A DNA stretch of 64,000 nt from an uncultured Alphaproteobacteria bacterium (GTDB lineage Bacteria; Pseudomonadota; Alphaproteobacteria; Thalassobaculales; Thalassobaculaceae). The stretch covers positions 1 through 64,000 of the forward strand of contig CALMRI010000009.1 in the NCBI GenBank assembly GCA_937776645.1. The letters run 5' to 3'. Below are positions 29,167-39,178 of this stretch, piece by piece. The position numbers and the translations under genes are program-made. Position 1 is the stretch's first letter. Each line of letters opens with the position of its first letter. The notes under the pieces are model-generated. The model did not search any database. It saw only the letters and a list, made by a program, of their open reading frames with translations, and was not told the origin of the DNA.

Positions 29167-30702
29167 ATGATAAATGACAGCAAGATTATGGATGCCGATA
29201 GTGCCGCGGCTTTGGTTGGCGATGGTGCAACCGTCGGCTTGATCGGCGGCGGCGGCGGCTTGCTTGAGGCTGATGCTATAATGGCGGCGATCGAGAGCCG
29301 GTTTCTCGGCGGCGACGGTCCTCGGGATCTGACCCTGGTACATGCTCTGGGGATTGGTGATCGGGACAAGCGCGGCCTCAACCGGTTTGCTCATGAAGGC
29401 ATGGTGCGAAAGGTGATAGGCGGTCACTGGGTTTGGTCTCCACGAATGCAGGCGCTGGCCAAGGACGAGAAGATCGAGGCCTATGTCCTGCCCGGCGGTG
29501 TGGTCATGCAGCAATGGCGCGAGATCGGTGCCAAGCGGCCGGGCCTGACCACCCATGTAGGCCTCGGGACCTTCGTTGACCCCCGCTTCGGCGGCGGCCG
29601 GATGAACGAAAGCGCCAAGGATGATCTGGTCGAATTGGTTGAGATCGATGGCCGTGAATGGCTGCGATATCGGCCGTTTCCAGTGGATATCGGGATCATT
29701 CGGGGCAGTTTTGCCGACCCGGACGGTAACATTAGCTTGGCCCAGGAAGCCGCCACATTGGATGTCTATGCGCTTGCCATGGCGGCGCATAATTGTGGCG
29801 GCAAGGTTATCGCTCAGGTGCGCCACGTGGTACCGCGCGGTGGTATCTCGGCCAACTTGGTGCGGATCCCCGGCGCCATCGTTGATGTCGTCGTCGTCGC
29901 CCCTGATCAACCGTTGAGCCACGAGGTCTTTCACGACCCGACCCTGACCGGCGAATCCTGGGGTGCCCCCGAGCCGGTTGGAGCTATCGGATTGACCGAT
30001 CGCACTGCGATTGCCCGACGTGCAGCGGCGGAATTGTCCGATGGCGTGGTGATCAATTACGGTTTTGGGATCCCCGACGCGGTGGCCAAGATTGCCGCCG
30101 CCCGTGGCGATGCCGGGAAATACTACCAAACCATCGAGCATGGCACCTATGGCGGTACCCTGCTGGGGGGTACCTCCTTCGGCTATGCCCGTTATGCCAC
30201 GGCGATGATCGATGCCCCCTCGCAGTTTGACTTCTATTCGGGTGGCGGGCTCGACATGGCCTTTCTCGGTATGGGTGAATTGGACGCTGAAGGCAGCGTT
30301 AATGTATCCAAGTTGGGCGGGGTGACAGTCGGGCCGGGAGGCTTTATCGACATCGCCCAGAATGCCCGAAAGGTGGTGTTCTGCGGCACCTTCGAGGCCA
30401 AGGGGGTAAAGCTGTCGATCGGTGGTGGCCGGTTGCTCATCGAACGGCATGGCGCTGTGCGCAAGATGGTACCGGCGGTCGATCAGATTACCTTCAGCGG
30501 CCCGCAGGCGATTAAATCTGGCCAGGAAGTGATCTATGTCACCGAACGCGCGGTGTTCCGCCTGACACCCGCAGGTCTGGTCCTAGCCGAGGTCGCGCCG
30601 GGCGTCGATGTGAAGGCCGACGTGCTTGAACGCATGGGCTTCGAGCCGTTGATTCCGTCAGTCCCAAAGATAATGGATGGTAGTTTCTTCACCGAAGGGT
30701 GA
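29167..30702 (+). CDS. Acyl-CoA:carboxylate CoA-transferase (fused alpha/beta)
   Basis: GDGATVGLIGGGGGLLEADAIM; GMVRKVIGGHWVWSPRM; IEHGTYGG; FYSGGGLDMAFLGMGELDAEGSVNVSKLG. Confidence 0.85.
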   Translation: MINDSKIMDADSAAALVGDGATVGLIGGGGGLLEADAIMAAIESRFLGGDGPRDLTLVHALGIGDRDKRGLNRFAHEGMVRKVIGGHWVWSPRMQALAKDEKIEAYVLPGGVVMQQWREIGAKRPGLTTHVGLGTFVDPRFGGGRMNESAKDDLVELVEIDGREWLRYRPFPVDIGIIRGSFADPDGNISLAQEAATLDVYALAMAAHNCGGKVIAQVRHVVPRGGISANLVRIPGAIVDVVVVAPDQPLSHEVFHDPTLTGESWGAPEPVGAIGLTDRTAIARRAAAELSDGVVINYGFGIPDAVAKIAAARGDAGKYYQTIEHGTYGGTLLGGTSFGYARYATAMIDAPSQFDFYSGGGLDMAFLGMGELDAEGSVNVSKLGGVTVGPGGFIDIAQNARKVVFCGTFEAKGVKLSIGGGRLLIERHGAVRKMVPAVDQITFSGPQAIKSGQEVIYVTERAVFRLTPAGLVLAEVAPGVDVKADVLERMGFEPLIPSVPKIMDGSFFTEG

Positions 30703-30791
30703 CGGGGTTTCGGAAAAATAATTTATAATGAAAGTAACAATAAGAAATATTTTTCAGTTAATTAAATAATTATATGAATGTATTAAGTTAA

Positions 30792-31670
30792 TTATCTTTC
30801 TACCGTTTCCGCCTCGATCTGATAATGTCCGTCGAGGCCGATGAGGTCTTCGATCTGCTGGCGCACCCGGACCATGTCGGCTGGTGACAGGCCGGCGAAA
30901 TCACCGGTTTCACGCAACTCCCTCAGCATGTCACGTTGGGCGGCGAAGGCGGCGGCGAGTACGACCTGGGCGTCGATGCACATCACATAGCCCATGTCCT
31001 TCAGCTCTTGTCGCGAGAACAGCGGCCGGCCATCACGGTTGCCCCGGCTCTGCACATAAACCAGGGGCACGTCGCAGACCTCGGGCGCGCGGGCCGCCTC
31101 TTCCAGGGATCGGGGGAACAGCAACCCCATATCGGCGCCGGCCTCGGCGGCGCGGTTGATCCTCCCCGACGCATCCTCAAGCCCCAACTCGCGGCAGGTG
31201 TCCGAGCGGGCGATGATCAGGAAATCGGCATCGACTTCATCGCGGGCCCGGCAGGCATAGCGGATCTTGGTGGCGAACTCCTCGGGACTGATCGCGTGCA
31301 CCTGGTACTTGTGATAATGGGCGCGCTTGGGGAACAATTGGTCTTCGATATGCACACCGGCGATCCCGGCGCGGGCGAATTCACGCACCGTGCGCATGGT
31401 GTGTAGCGGCTCGCCAAATCCAGCGCCGGCATCGGCCAATACTGGGATCGTCACCGCCGCTGCCGCCTCACCGGCGATTGCCACCTGCTCGGTCATCGTT
31501 AATAAAGGCTCCGACGTCGTCTTCGTACCACCGGAGACATAGCCACCAACATAAGTTGCCTCAAAGCCGGCCTGCTGTACCAGTCGGGCGGTAATCGGGT
31601 CATAGACCGACGGGAGATGCAGGAACGTGCCGGACTTGATCAGTGCGCGCAGGGCGGCGGTGGGGGACAT
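30792..31670 (-). CDS. Isocitrate lyase/PEP mutase superfamily protein
   Basis: LPSVYDPITARLVQQAGFEATYVGGY; VLADAGAGFGEPLHTMRTVREFARAGIAGVHIEDQLFPKR; start at MSPTAALRALIKSG. Confidence 0.85.
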   Translation of the reverse strand: MSPTAALRALIKSGTFLHLPSVYDPITARLVQQAGFEATYVGGYVSGGTKTTSEPLLTMTEQVAIAGEAAAAVTIPVLADAGAGFGEPLHTMRTVREFARAGIAGVHIEDQLFPKRAHYHKYQVHAISPEEFATKIRYACRARDEVDADFLIIARSDTCRELGLEDASGRINRAAEAGADMGLLFPRSLEEAARAPEVCDVPLVYVQSRGNRDGRPLFSRQELKDMGYVMCIDAQVVLAAAFAAQRDMLRELRETGDFAGLSPADMVRVRQQIEDLIGLDGHYQIEAETVER

Positions 31671-31878
31671 GGGGAGGTCTCCGATGTGAGGGATGTGGTA
31701 CAGTATGTCGACCAGAGGCCATCTGCACCAGCGGCGGGAAACGAGGGGCGTCCGCAGGGCCATTAGGCCAAGAGCCCGGTTCAGCAGCACGCGGGTATCG
31801 TGCCCCTGGCGTCGCGCATCGCTTGCCGTCGGCGTCAACATCACTACCCTGGCGGTTTAAAAGCAAAGGGAACCTGGC

Positions 31879-33987
31879 ATGATCCGCGTCGCATTTGACA
31901 TCGGCGGAACTTTTACCGACTTCGTGCTTCACGATGATCGCGGCGCGACCCATTTCCTGAAGATACCTAGCACGCAGCGGGATCCGGGAGAGGCGGTGAT
32001 GCGCGGGTTGGAGACCCTGCTGGCGAGGGCGGGGATCGACGCCGGCGCGGTCGGCGGGATCCTGCACGCGACCACCGTTGCCACCAATGCGGTGCTAGAA
32101 CGCAAGGGCGCTGCGACCGGTCTGATCACCACCGAGGGTTTTCGCGACGTGCTGATCATTGGCCGGCAAAAACGTTATGAAACCTACGATCTTTATATCA
32201 ACAAGCCCACCCCGCTGGTGCAACGCCGGCATATCGCCGAGGTTGATGAGCGGATGGATTTCGACGGTTCGGTGGTTACCGAACTGGGCGCGGCCTCGGT
32301 CGAGCGGGCGATTGACGCAATGGTTGCTTCGGGTCGCGAAACGGTGGCGGTGGCGCTGTTACATGCCTATGCGAATCCGGCGCATGAGCAGGCGATCCGA
32401 GCCCGCATTGCTGAGCGGGCGCCGCATTTGTCGGTCTCGATTTCCTCGGAGGTTTCGCCGAAATTTCGCGAGTATGAGCGCACGAACACTACTGTCGCCA
32501 ATGCCTATGTCAAACCCATTGTCAGCCGTTATATAGCCAACCTTGAGCAGGCGCTGGCGGCGCGGGGCTTTCAAAATGAGCTGTTCGTGATGCAATCCAG
32601 CGGCGGGTTAGTCTCGACCGATATTGCCCGTGATTACCCGATCCGGATCATCGAGTCCGGGCCGGCGGCGGGCGTGCTGATGGGCGCCACGGTCGGCACC
32701 AGCGAAGCGGCAGATCACGTCATTACCTTCGACATGGGCGGCACCACGGCCAAGCTTGGTGCGGTCGATTGCGGGGTGCCGGCGATCATGCCAAGCTTTG
32801 AAATCGGCCATGTCCGTTACAAAAAGGGCAGCGGTCTGCCGGTTAATATTCCCGCCGTCGAATTGTTGGAGATCGGCGCTGGCGGCGGTTCCATCGCGGC
32901 TGTTGAGATGGGGATGGTCGTTGTCGGCCCGGAAAGCGCCGGTGCTGATCCCGGACCGATCTGCTATCGCCAGGGCGGCACCAGGCCGACCATTACCGAT
33001 GCGAATGTGGTGCTCGGTTATATCGCGCCGGATTGGTTCAACGCGGGGGCGATGACCTTGGATGCTGAGGCGGCGCGCGCCGGGATTGCAGCGGAGATCG
33101 GCGCTCCACTTGGCCTGGAGGCGGGGGAGGCGGCATGGGGCATTCATCTGGTGGCGACCGCAGCGATGGAAAACGCCATGCGCATCGTCTCGGTTGAGCA
33201 GGGCCGCGATCCGCGCCTCTATGCCATGGTCGCTTTTGGCGGCGCCGGCCCGCTGCATGCGGCCAGGTTGGCCCGATTAATAGGCATACCCAAGGTGATC
33301 GTACCGCATGGGGCTGGTGTCGGTTCGGCCATCGGGTTGCTGGAGGCCGCGCCCAGGATAGATGTTTCAGCGACCCGAGTGATGCAGCTTGATAGAAATG
33401 CTTTTAAGACGATAGCTGAAGTTTATGATGGGCTGCAGGCGCGCGCGGTGGCGGATGTGCGGCGGCTGGGCGCGACCGCCGAGCCGGTCTGGTCGCGCCA
33501 TGCCTATATGCGCTATGCGGGGCAGGGCTTTGAGGTTCATGTAGACCTTCCTGCCGGCCCGATCGGCGCCGGCTATGGCGAGGCGGCAATTGACGCGTTC
33601 AACCGCGCCTATCACCGCAAACACAAGTTCCTCGACCCCGATGCGGTGATCGAGGCGGTGGACTGGACCCTGGTTGCGACAGTGCCGGCCGGTGATCGCG
33701 GCGCCGGTGGCATGGGTATTGGTATCGGGCAAAGTGGGGATGAGGCGCCAGATGAGCGTCGAATCCGTCCCCTGACCCGCATGGCCTGGTTCCCTGAGGC
33801 CGGAGGCTATACTGAGACCCGGATCCTGACCCGCCGGGATCTGATCGATGGCGCGGCGATTGCCGGTCCGGCGATTATCGAGGACCCGGATAGCACTACC
33901 GTGGTGCTACCGGGCGACCTCGCCCGGATTAGCGCGGCGGGGCATCTTATTATCGAAATATCTGAAGGCGAACAAAGCGTTGGGTAA
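31879..33987 (+). CDS. hyuA: Hydantoinase/oxoprolinase family protein, subunit A (copy 2)
   Basis: MIRVAFDIGGTFTDFVLHDDRG; HATTVATNAVLERKGAA; FDMGGTTAKLGAV; VAFGGAGPLHAARLARLIGI. Confidence 0.9.
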   Translation: MIRVAFDIGGTFTDFVLHDDRGATHFLKIPSTQRDPGEAVMRGLETLLARAGIDAGAVGGILHATTVATNAVLERKGAATGLITTEGFRDVLIIGRQKRYETYDLYINKPTPLVQRRHIAEVDERMDFDGSVVTELGAASVERAIDAMVASGRETVAVALLHAYANPAHEQAIRARIAERAPHLSVSISSEVSPKFREYERTNTTVANAYVKPIVSRYIANLEQALAARGFQNELFVMQSSGGLVSTDIARDYPIRIIESGPAAGVLMGATVGTSEAADHVITFDMGGTTAKLGAVDCGVPAIMPSFEIGHVRYKKGSGLPVNIPAVELLEIGAGGGSIAAVEMGMVVVGPESAGADPGPICYRQGGTRPTITDANVVLGYIAPDWFNAGAMTLDAEAARAGIAAEIGAPLGLEAGEAAWGIHLVATAAMENAMRIVSVEQGRDPRLYAMVAFGGAGPLHAARLARLIGIPKVIVPHGAGVGSAIGLLEAAPRIDVSATRVMQLDRNAFKTIAEVYDGLQARAVADVRRLGATAEPVWSRHAYMRYAGQGFEVHVDLPAGPIGAGYGEAAIDAFNRAYHRKHKFLDPDAVIEAVDWTLVATVPAGDRGAGGMGIGIGQSGDEAPDERRIRPLTRMAWFPEAGGYTETRILTRRDLIDGAAIAGPAIIEDPDSTTVVLPGDLARISAAGHLIIEISEGEQSVG

Positions 33988-34002
33988 TCTGGAGGAACGG
34001 AA

Positions 34003-35677
34003 ATGAACGCGTCCGGGACTGTCGACCCGATCACTCTGACGGTGATCTGGAACACCATGCTCTCGATCGCCGAGGAGCTTGGCACGACTCTGCGCCACAC
34101 CGCATTTTCCGAGGGGGTGCGCGAGGGGGATGATTTTTCCACGGCATTATTTGACGCCAATGCCCTAATGGTGGCGCAGGGAAATTTCAGCCCCGGCCAC
34201 CTCGGCGCCATGCCGACTTGCGTGAAACTGGCGCTGGAGTATTTTCCGCCAAATTCGCTAAAACCTGGGGATTCCATCCTGCTCAACGATTCCTTCATAG
34301 GCTCGGGCCACTTTCCGGATACTTTTCAGATCATGCCGGTATTCGTCGAGGCGCGGCTGGTTGGCTATGTCGCCTGCTCGGCGCATCAGGTCGATATGGG
34401 CGGCGCGGCGCCGGGCTCGCAGAAGGTCCACGGGGTTACCGAATCGTTTCAGGAAGGGCTCCGGATCCTGCCGGTGCGCTTTGTCCGCGAAGGAACGATC
34501 GACGAGGATATTTTACGCATCGTGCTGGGCAATGTGCGGATGCCAGATAAGGTGCGCGGCGACCTTTTGGCGCAGCATACCGCTAATCTCACCGCTTATG
34601 GCCGGCTCGAGGCGATGTTCCGGGACTATGGCGCCGAGACCATCGAGACGGCCTATAAAGCGATTCTCGACCGCTCCGAAGCGGCGATGCGCGCGGCCTT
34701 GGCCAAGGTGCCGGCGGGGACTTATAGTTTCGAGGATTGCCTGGATGATTACGGCCCCGGAACCGAGCCGGTAAGGATGGCTGTCGACATCACCTTTGAC
34801 GGCAAGGGCGCGGTCGAGTTGGACTTTTCGCGCTCCTCCGATCAGGTGCCGGCCGCGATCAATTCTTACATCAATTATACCCGCGCCTATGCGTTGTTCG
34901 CGATCAAGGTTTTCTGCGATGCTCGGCAACCGCAGACCGAGGGCGCGATGCGTCCGGTCACCATCACCGCGCGGCAAGGATGCTTCTTTAATCCTAGGTT
35001 TCCCGCGCCTTCCGGCGGTCGGGCGATCCTACAAATCCGCATCTTCGACACCATCAACGGCGCCATGGCCCAGGCCCTCCCGGAGCGCGCGATGGGCGCG
35101 TTTTCGCATTGGTCAAATCCGAATATCGGTGGCGTCGACGAGCGCACTGGCAAGCCTTTCGTGATGTATGACCTGGGCTTGGCCGGTTACGGTGGTCGCC
35201 ATGGCGAGGATGGGCCGGAGGCGATGACCCCGGTGATGAATTGCACCAATATCCCGGTCGAGGTGCATGAGACCCACAACCCGGTCCGGGTGCGGCGGAT
35301 GGCGCTTTTGCCGGACACCGGTGGGGCCGGCCAATGGCGCGGCGGCTGCGGCATGCTGAAAGAGATCGAGGTGTTGGCCGCTAGGGCCGTGCTCTCGCAT
35401 CTCGGGGACCGGCACAAGGTCCAACCCTATGGAATTTTTGGTGGAAAGCCTGGCGCGCTGGCCGAAAGTAATCTTTATCGCGGGAACCAGAAGCTGGCCC
35501 TGCACTCCAAAGAAACGCGTGATCTTGAACAGGGTGACGTGCTGAGTTTCAACGCTGTCTGGGGCTGGCGGCTATGGCCCGCCGGAGCGGCGTGACCCTG
35601 CGGCGATCGAAGAGGATCTCGCCGACGGCTATGTCTCGGCGGCGGCGGCGGAACGGGATTACGGATATCGACCTTAA
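34003..35677 (+). CDS. hyuB: Hydantoinase B/oxoprolinase family protein (copy 2), C-terminus in the +1 frame
   Basis: The ORF track ends at 35595, but the +1 frame continues the expected C-terminus LSGAGGYGPPERRDPAAIEEDLADGYVSAAAAERDYGYRP* to the TAA at 35675-35677; frame change near 35550-35556. Confidence 0.85.
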
Positions 35678-35686
35678 AAGAGGCAA

Positions 35687-35720
35687 TATAATGCATTAAA
35701 TATTAGCAATATGCATTATA
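35687..35720. promoter_or_regulatory. Perfect inverted repeat TATAATGCAT-N14-ATGCATTATA, candidate operator/promoter for the box genes
   Basis: 10-bp arms 35687-35696 and 35711-35720; two TGCA cores 20 bp apart; the left arm contains TATAAT. Confidence 0.55.
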
Positions 35721-35810
35721 GAACATTGTTCCTGATCGTCAGCGCCCCCCGCCTATGCTCGAGCCCATGACTGGGCCCGGTAAAACCGGGTCTTAAGGAG
35801 GATAGCGGCG

Positions 35811-37495
35811 ATGCGCATCGACTTTCAGACCGATCCGTCGCGCTATCGCCATTGGCGGATCGAGGTCGAGGGTGCGCTCGCCAATCTGATCATGGATGTC
35901 GACGAGGCCGCCGGGCTGTTCGAGGGCTATGAGCTGAAACTCAACTCCTACGATCTAGGCGTTGATATCGAGTTGCATGACGCGATGCAGAGATTGCGCT
36001 TTCGAGCATCCTGAGGTGGGTGCGGTGGTGCTCCGCTCGGCTAAGGAGAGGGTGTTCTGCGCCGGCGCCAATATCCGCATGCTGGCGGGGGCAAGCCATG
36101 CCCATAAGGTCAACTTCTGCAAGTTCACCAACGAGACCCGTAACGCCATGGAGGATGCCAGCGCCCATTCGGGCCAGCGCTATATCGCGGCGGTGAACGG
36201 TGCCTGTGCCGGTGGCGGCTATGAGCTGGCGTTGGCCTGCGACTACATCATTCTGACCGATGACGGTTCCTCCTCGGTATCCCTACCGGAAGTGGCGTTG
36301 CTGGCGGTGCTGCCGGGGACCGGCGGGATCACCCGGGTGACCGATAAGCGTAAGGTGCGCCGCGACCGCGCCGATATCTTCTGTGCCACGGAGGAGGGGG
36401 TTCGCGGTCAACGCGCCCTCGACTGGCGTCTGGTCGACGAGGTGGTGCCGCCGTCGCGTTTTGCCGAGGTGGTGACCACCCGGGCCGAGACATCAGCGGC
36501 GGCGTCCGACCGTCCAGCCGCCGCGGTTGGGATCAGGCTCGGGCCACTGGATAGAGAAGTGGCGGAAAACACGGTTTCCTATTCCAGCTTGAAGGTTGAA
36601 ATTGACCGCGATGCCCGGCTTGCCACGATTACCATTGCCGGACCCACCATCACGGGGCCTACGATTACTGGAGTTGGCGACCCAGTTCCCGCAGATACCA
36701 CCGAGATGGCGGGGCAAGGCGACCGGTTTTGGCCGTTGCGTATGGCCCGCGAGCTTGATGATGCGCTGTTGCATCTGCGGTTCAACGAGCTGGAGATCGC
36801 GGTTATCGCCTTCAAGACATCCGGCGACCCGGCGGCGGTACTGGCCCATGACGGCTTTTTAGCGGCCAACCAGGTCGATTGGCTGGCCCGTGAAATAAGC
36901 TTGTTCTGGACCCGTGTAATGAAGCGCGTCGATCTGACCTCGCGCTCGCTGGTGACGCTGATCGAACCGGGCAGTTGCTTTCGCCGGGTTCCTTGCGGAG
37001 CTTGCCTTCGCCAGCGACCGCAGCTTCATCGCTGAGGGCGTCTTCGAAGGTGATAATCGCGCCGACGCGGCGCTGCTGCTTAGTGCGGCGAATTTCGGCC
37101 CGCACCCGATGTCAAACGGGCTGTCGCGCCTGGCGACCCGGTTTCTCGGCGAGCCAGAGACCCTTGAAGGTCTCGTCGGCCGGGCTGGCCAGAGACTTGA
37201 GGCTGGCGAGACAGAAGCGCTCGGGCTGGTCACTGCCGCGCTTGACGATATCGATTGGGACGATGAGGTCCGACTGTTCCTGCAGGAGCGGGCTAGCTTT
37301 TCGCCGGACGCCTTGACTGGGCTTGAGGCCAATACACGCTTCGCCGGGCCCGAGACTATGGAAACTAAGATCTTTGGCCGGCTCACGGCTTGGCAAAATT
37401 GGATTTTCCAGCGCGCCAATGCGGTCGGCGAGACCGGGGCGCTAGGCCGCTACGGCTCTGGCCAGCCCGCCGTGTTTGATCGGCGCCGGGTGTGA
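35811..37495 (+). CDS. boxC: Benzoyl-CoA-dihydrodiol lyase (BoxC), interrupted by two +1 frame changes
   Basis: SD AAGGAGG at 35795; MRIDFQTDPSRYRHWRIEVEGALANLIMDVDE..DIELHDAMQRLRF|EHPEVGAVVLRSAKERVFCAGANI..LIEPGSCF|AGFLAELAFASDRSFIAEG..METKIFGRLTAWQNWIFQRANAVGETGALGRYGSGQPAVFDRRRV. Frame changes at 36000-36002 and 36979-36981. Confidence 0.88.
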
Positions 37496-37602
37496 GGGCG
37501 CCGCCATCGATTGTCATTTGGACGCCGTCATATCCTGGCCTACCGTCACCCGGCTCCGCCGTCATTCCAACCGGCGCCTGGGTTAGATAAGGAGATAAAT
37601 TT

Positions 37603-39048
37603 ATGACCGACACGACGGCCGTCGACTATGGCACCTCGATCCCGAACAATGTCGGGCTTGCCGATGATCGCCGGGTGCTGAAAGCGCTGGAGCGTTGGCA
37701 TCCGGGATATCTCGATTGGTGGAAGACCATGGGGCCGGAGGGGTTCCAGGAATCGCTGGTCTATCTGCGCACCGCCATTGGCGTTGACCCGGACGGTTGG
37801 GCGACTTTCGATTACGTGAAGATGCCGGAATACCGTTGGGGTGTGCTTTTGGCCCCCAGGGAAGAGGGGCGGCGGATCGGTTTTGGCCAGCATATGGGGG
37901 AACCGGCATGGCAGGAGGTGCCGGGTGAATACCGCGCCACCTTGCGTCGGCTTTGTGTGATACAGGGGGATACCGAACCGGCCTCGGTCGAGCAGCAGCG
38001 CCATCTTGGCATGACCGCGCCGTCGCTTTATGACCTGCGCAATCTTCTGCAGGTCAATGTCGAGGAGGCGCGGCACCTCTGGGCCATGGTCTATCTATTA
38101 CAGAAGTATTTTGGCAAAGACGGTCGCGAGGAGGCTGAGGGCTTGCTGGTCCGGCGCTCCGGCGACCCGGACAAGCCGCGCATGCTCGGCGCTTTCAACG
38201 AGGCGACGCCGGACTGGCTGAGCTTCTTCATGTTCACCCATTTCACCGACCGCGATGGCAAGATGCAGCTCGAATGTCTGGCCCAGTCCGGCTTTGATCC
38301 ACTGTCGCGCACCACCCGTTTCATGCTGACCGAGGAAGCCCATCACATGTTTGTCGGTGGCTCCGGGGTGGGCCGGGTGATCAAGCGGACCTGCGATGCG
38401 ATGCGTGCCGCCGGGATCGAGGACCCGCATGATATCGCGGCGGTGCGGGCGCTCGGGGTCATCGATCTGCCGACCATCCAAAAAAAGGCCAATCTGCATT
38501 ATTCACTGTCACTGGATCTGTTTGGCTCGGAAATTTCCACCAACTCGGCCAATGCCTTCACAAATGGGCTGAAGGGCCGCTATCGCGAGGATCACCTCGA
38601 CGATGACCACCAATTGCTGAACGATACCTATCCGGTGCTGCGGCTGGTCGATGGCCAACCCAGGATGGTCGACGAGCCGGCGCTGACGGCGCTTAACATG
38701 CGGCTGCGCGACGACTACACCAACGATACGGCCGCCGGCACCAAGCGCTGGAACCGCGAGATCGAGAAGGCCGGCATCGATTTTCGGATCATCCTGCCGA
38801 ATGTCACCTTTAACCGGGCGATCGGGTTGTTCGCTGGGATCAAGGCAACACCTGAGGGCGAGATCATCCCAGCCGAAAGCTTTGCCGCCCGGCGGGACGA
38901 CTGGCTGCCGTCATCCGGTGACGGCGACTTCGTCGCCTCGCTGATGTACCGCGAGACCGAGCCCGGCCAATACGCCGGCTGGATCGCCCCGCCCCGCACG
39001 GGCATTAACAACCAGCCTGGTGATTTCGAATATGTCCGCCTGCAATAA
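37603..39048 (+). CDS. boxB: Benzoyl-CoA 2,3-epoxidase, oxygenase component (BoxB)
   Basis: DYGTSIPNNVGLADDRRVLKALERWHPGYLDWWKTMGPEGFQ; LTEEAHHMFVGGSGVGRVIKRT; conserved diiron-type helices. Confidence 0.92.
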   Translation: MTDTTAVDYGTSIPNNVGLADDRRVLKALERWHPGYLDWWKTMGPEGFQESLVYLRTAIGVDPDGWATFDYVKMPEYRWGVLLAPREEGRRIGFGQHMGEPAWQEVPGEYRATLRRLCVIQGDTEPASVEQQRHLGMTAPSLYDLRNLLQVNVEEARHLWAMVYLLQKYFGKDGREEAEGLLVRRSGDPDKPRMLGAFNEATPDWLSFFMFTHFTDRDGKMQLECLAQSGFDPLSRTTRFMLTEEAHHMFVGGSGVGRVIKRTCDAMRAAGIEDPHDIAAVRALGVIDLPTIQKKANLHYSLSLDLFGSEISTNSANAFTNGLKGRYREDHLDDDHQLLNDTYPVLRLVDGQPRMVDEPALTALNMRLRDDYTNDTAAGTKRWNREIEKAGIDFRIILPNVTFNRAIGLFAGIKATPEGEIIPAESFAARRDDWLPSSGDGDFVASLMYRETEPGQYAGWIAPPRTGINNQPGDFEYVRLQ

Positions 39049-39178
39049 CGGGTCGGTCGCGCTGTGATACCGGCTTCCACAGCCCGTCGTCTCGTCGTCC
39101 GTCGCTCGGCGGGACGACGGAAGGTCGATGGCCCAAGGATGATACCGGGATGAGTAAGTAGCTCAGCGAATTTGGACC

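Noticed and set aside
29104-30450. 448-aa minus-strand ORF opposite the CoA-transferase
   Set aside because: Shadow ORF; the sense strand has clear family motifs.
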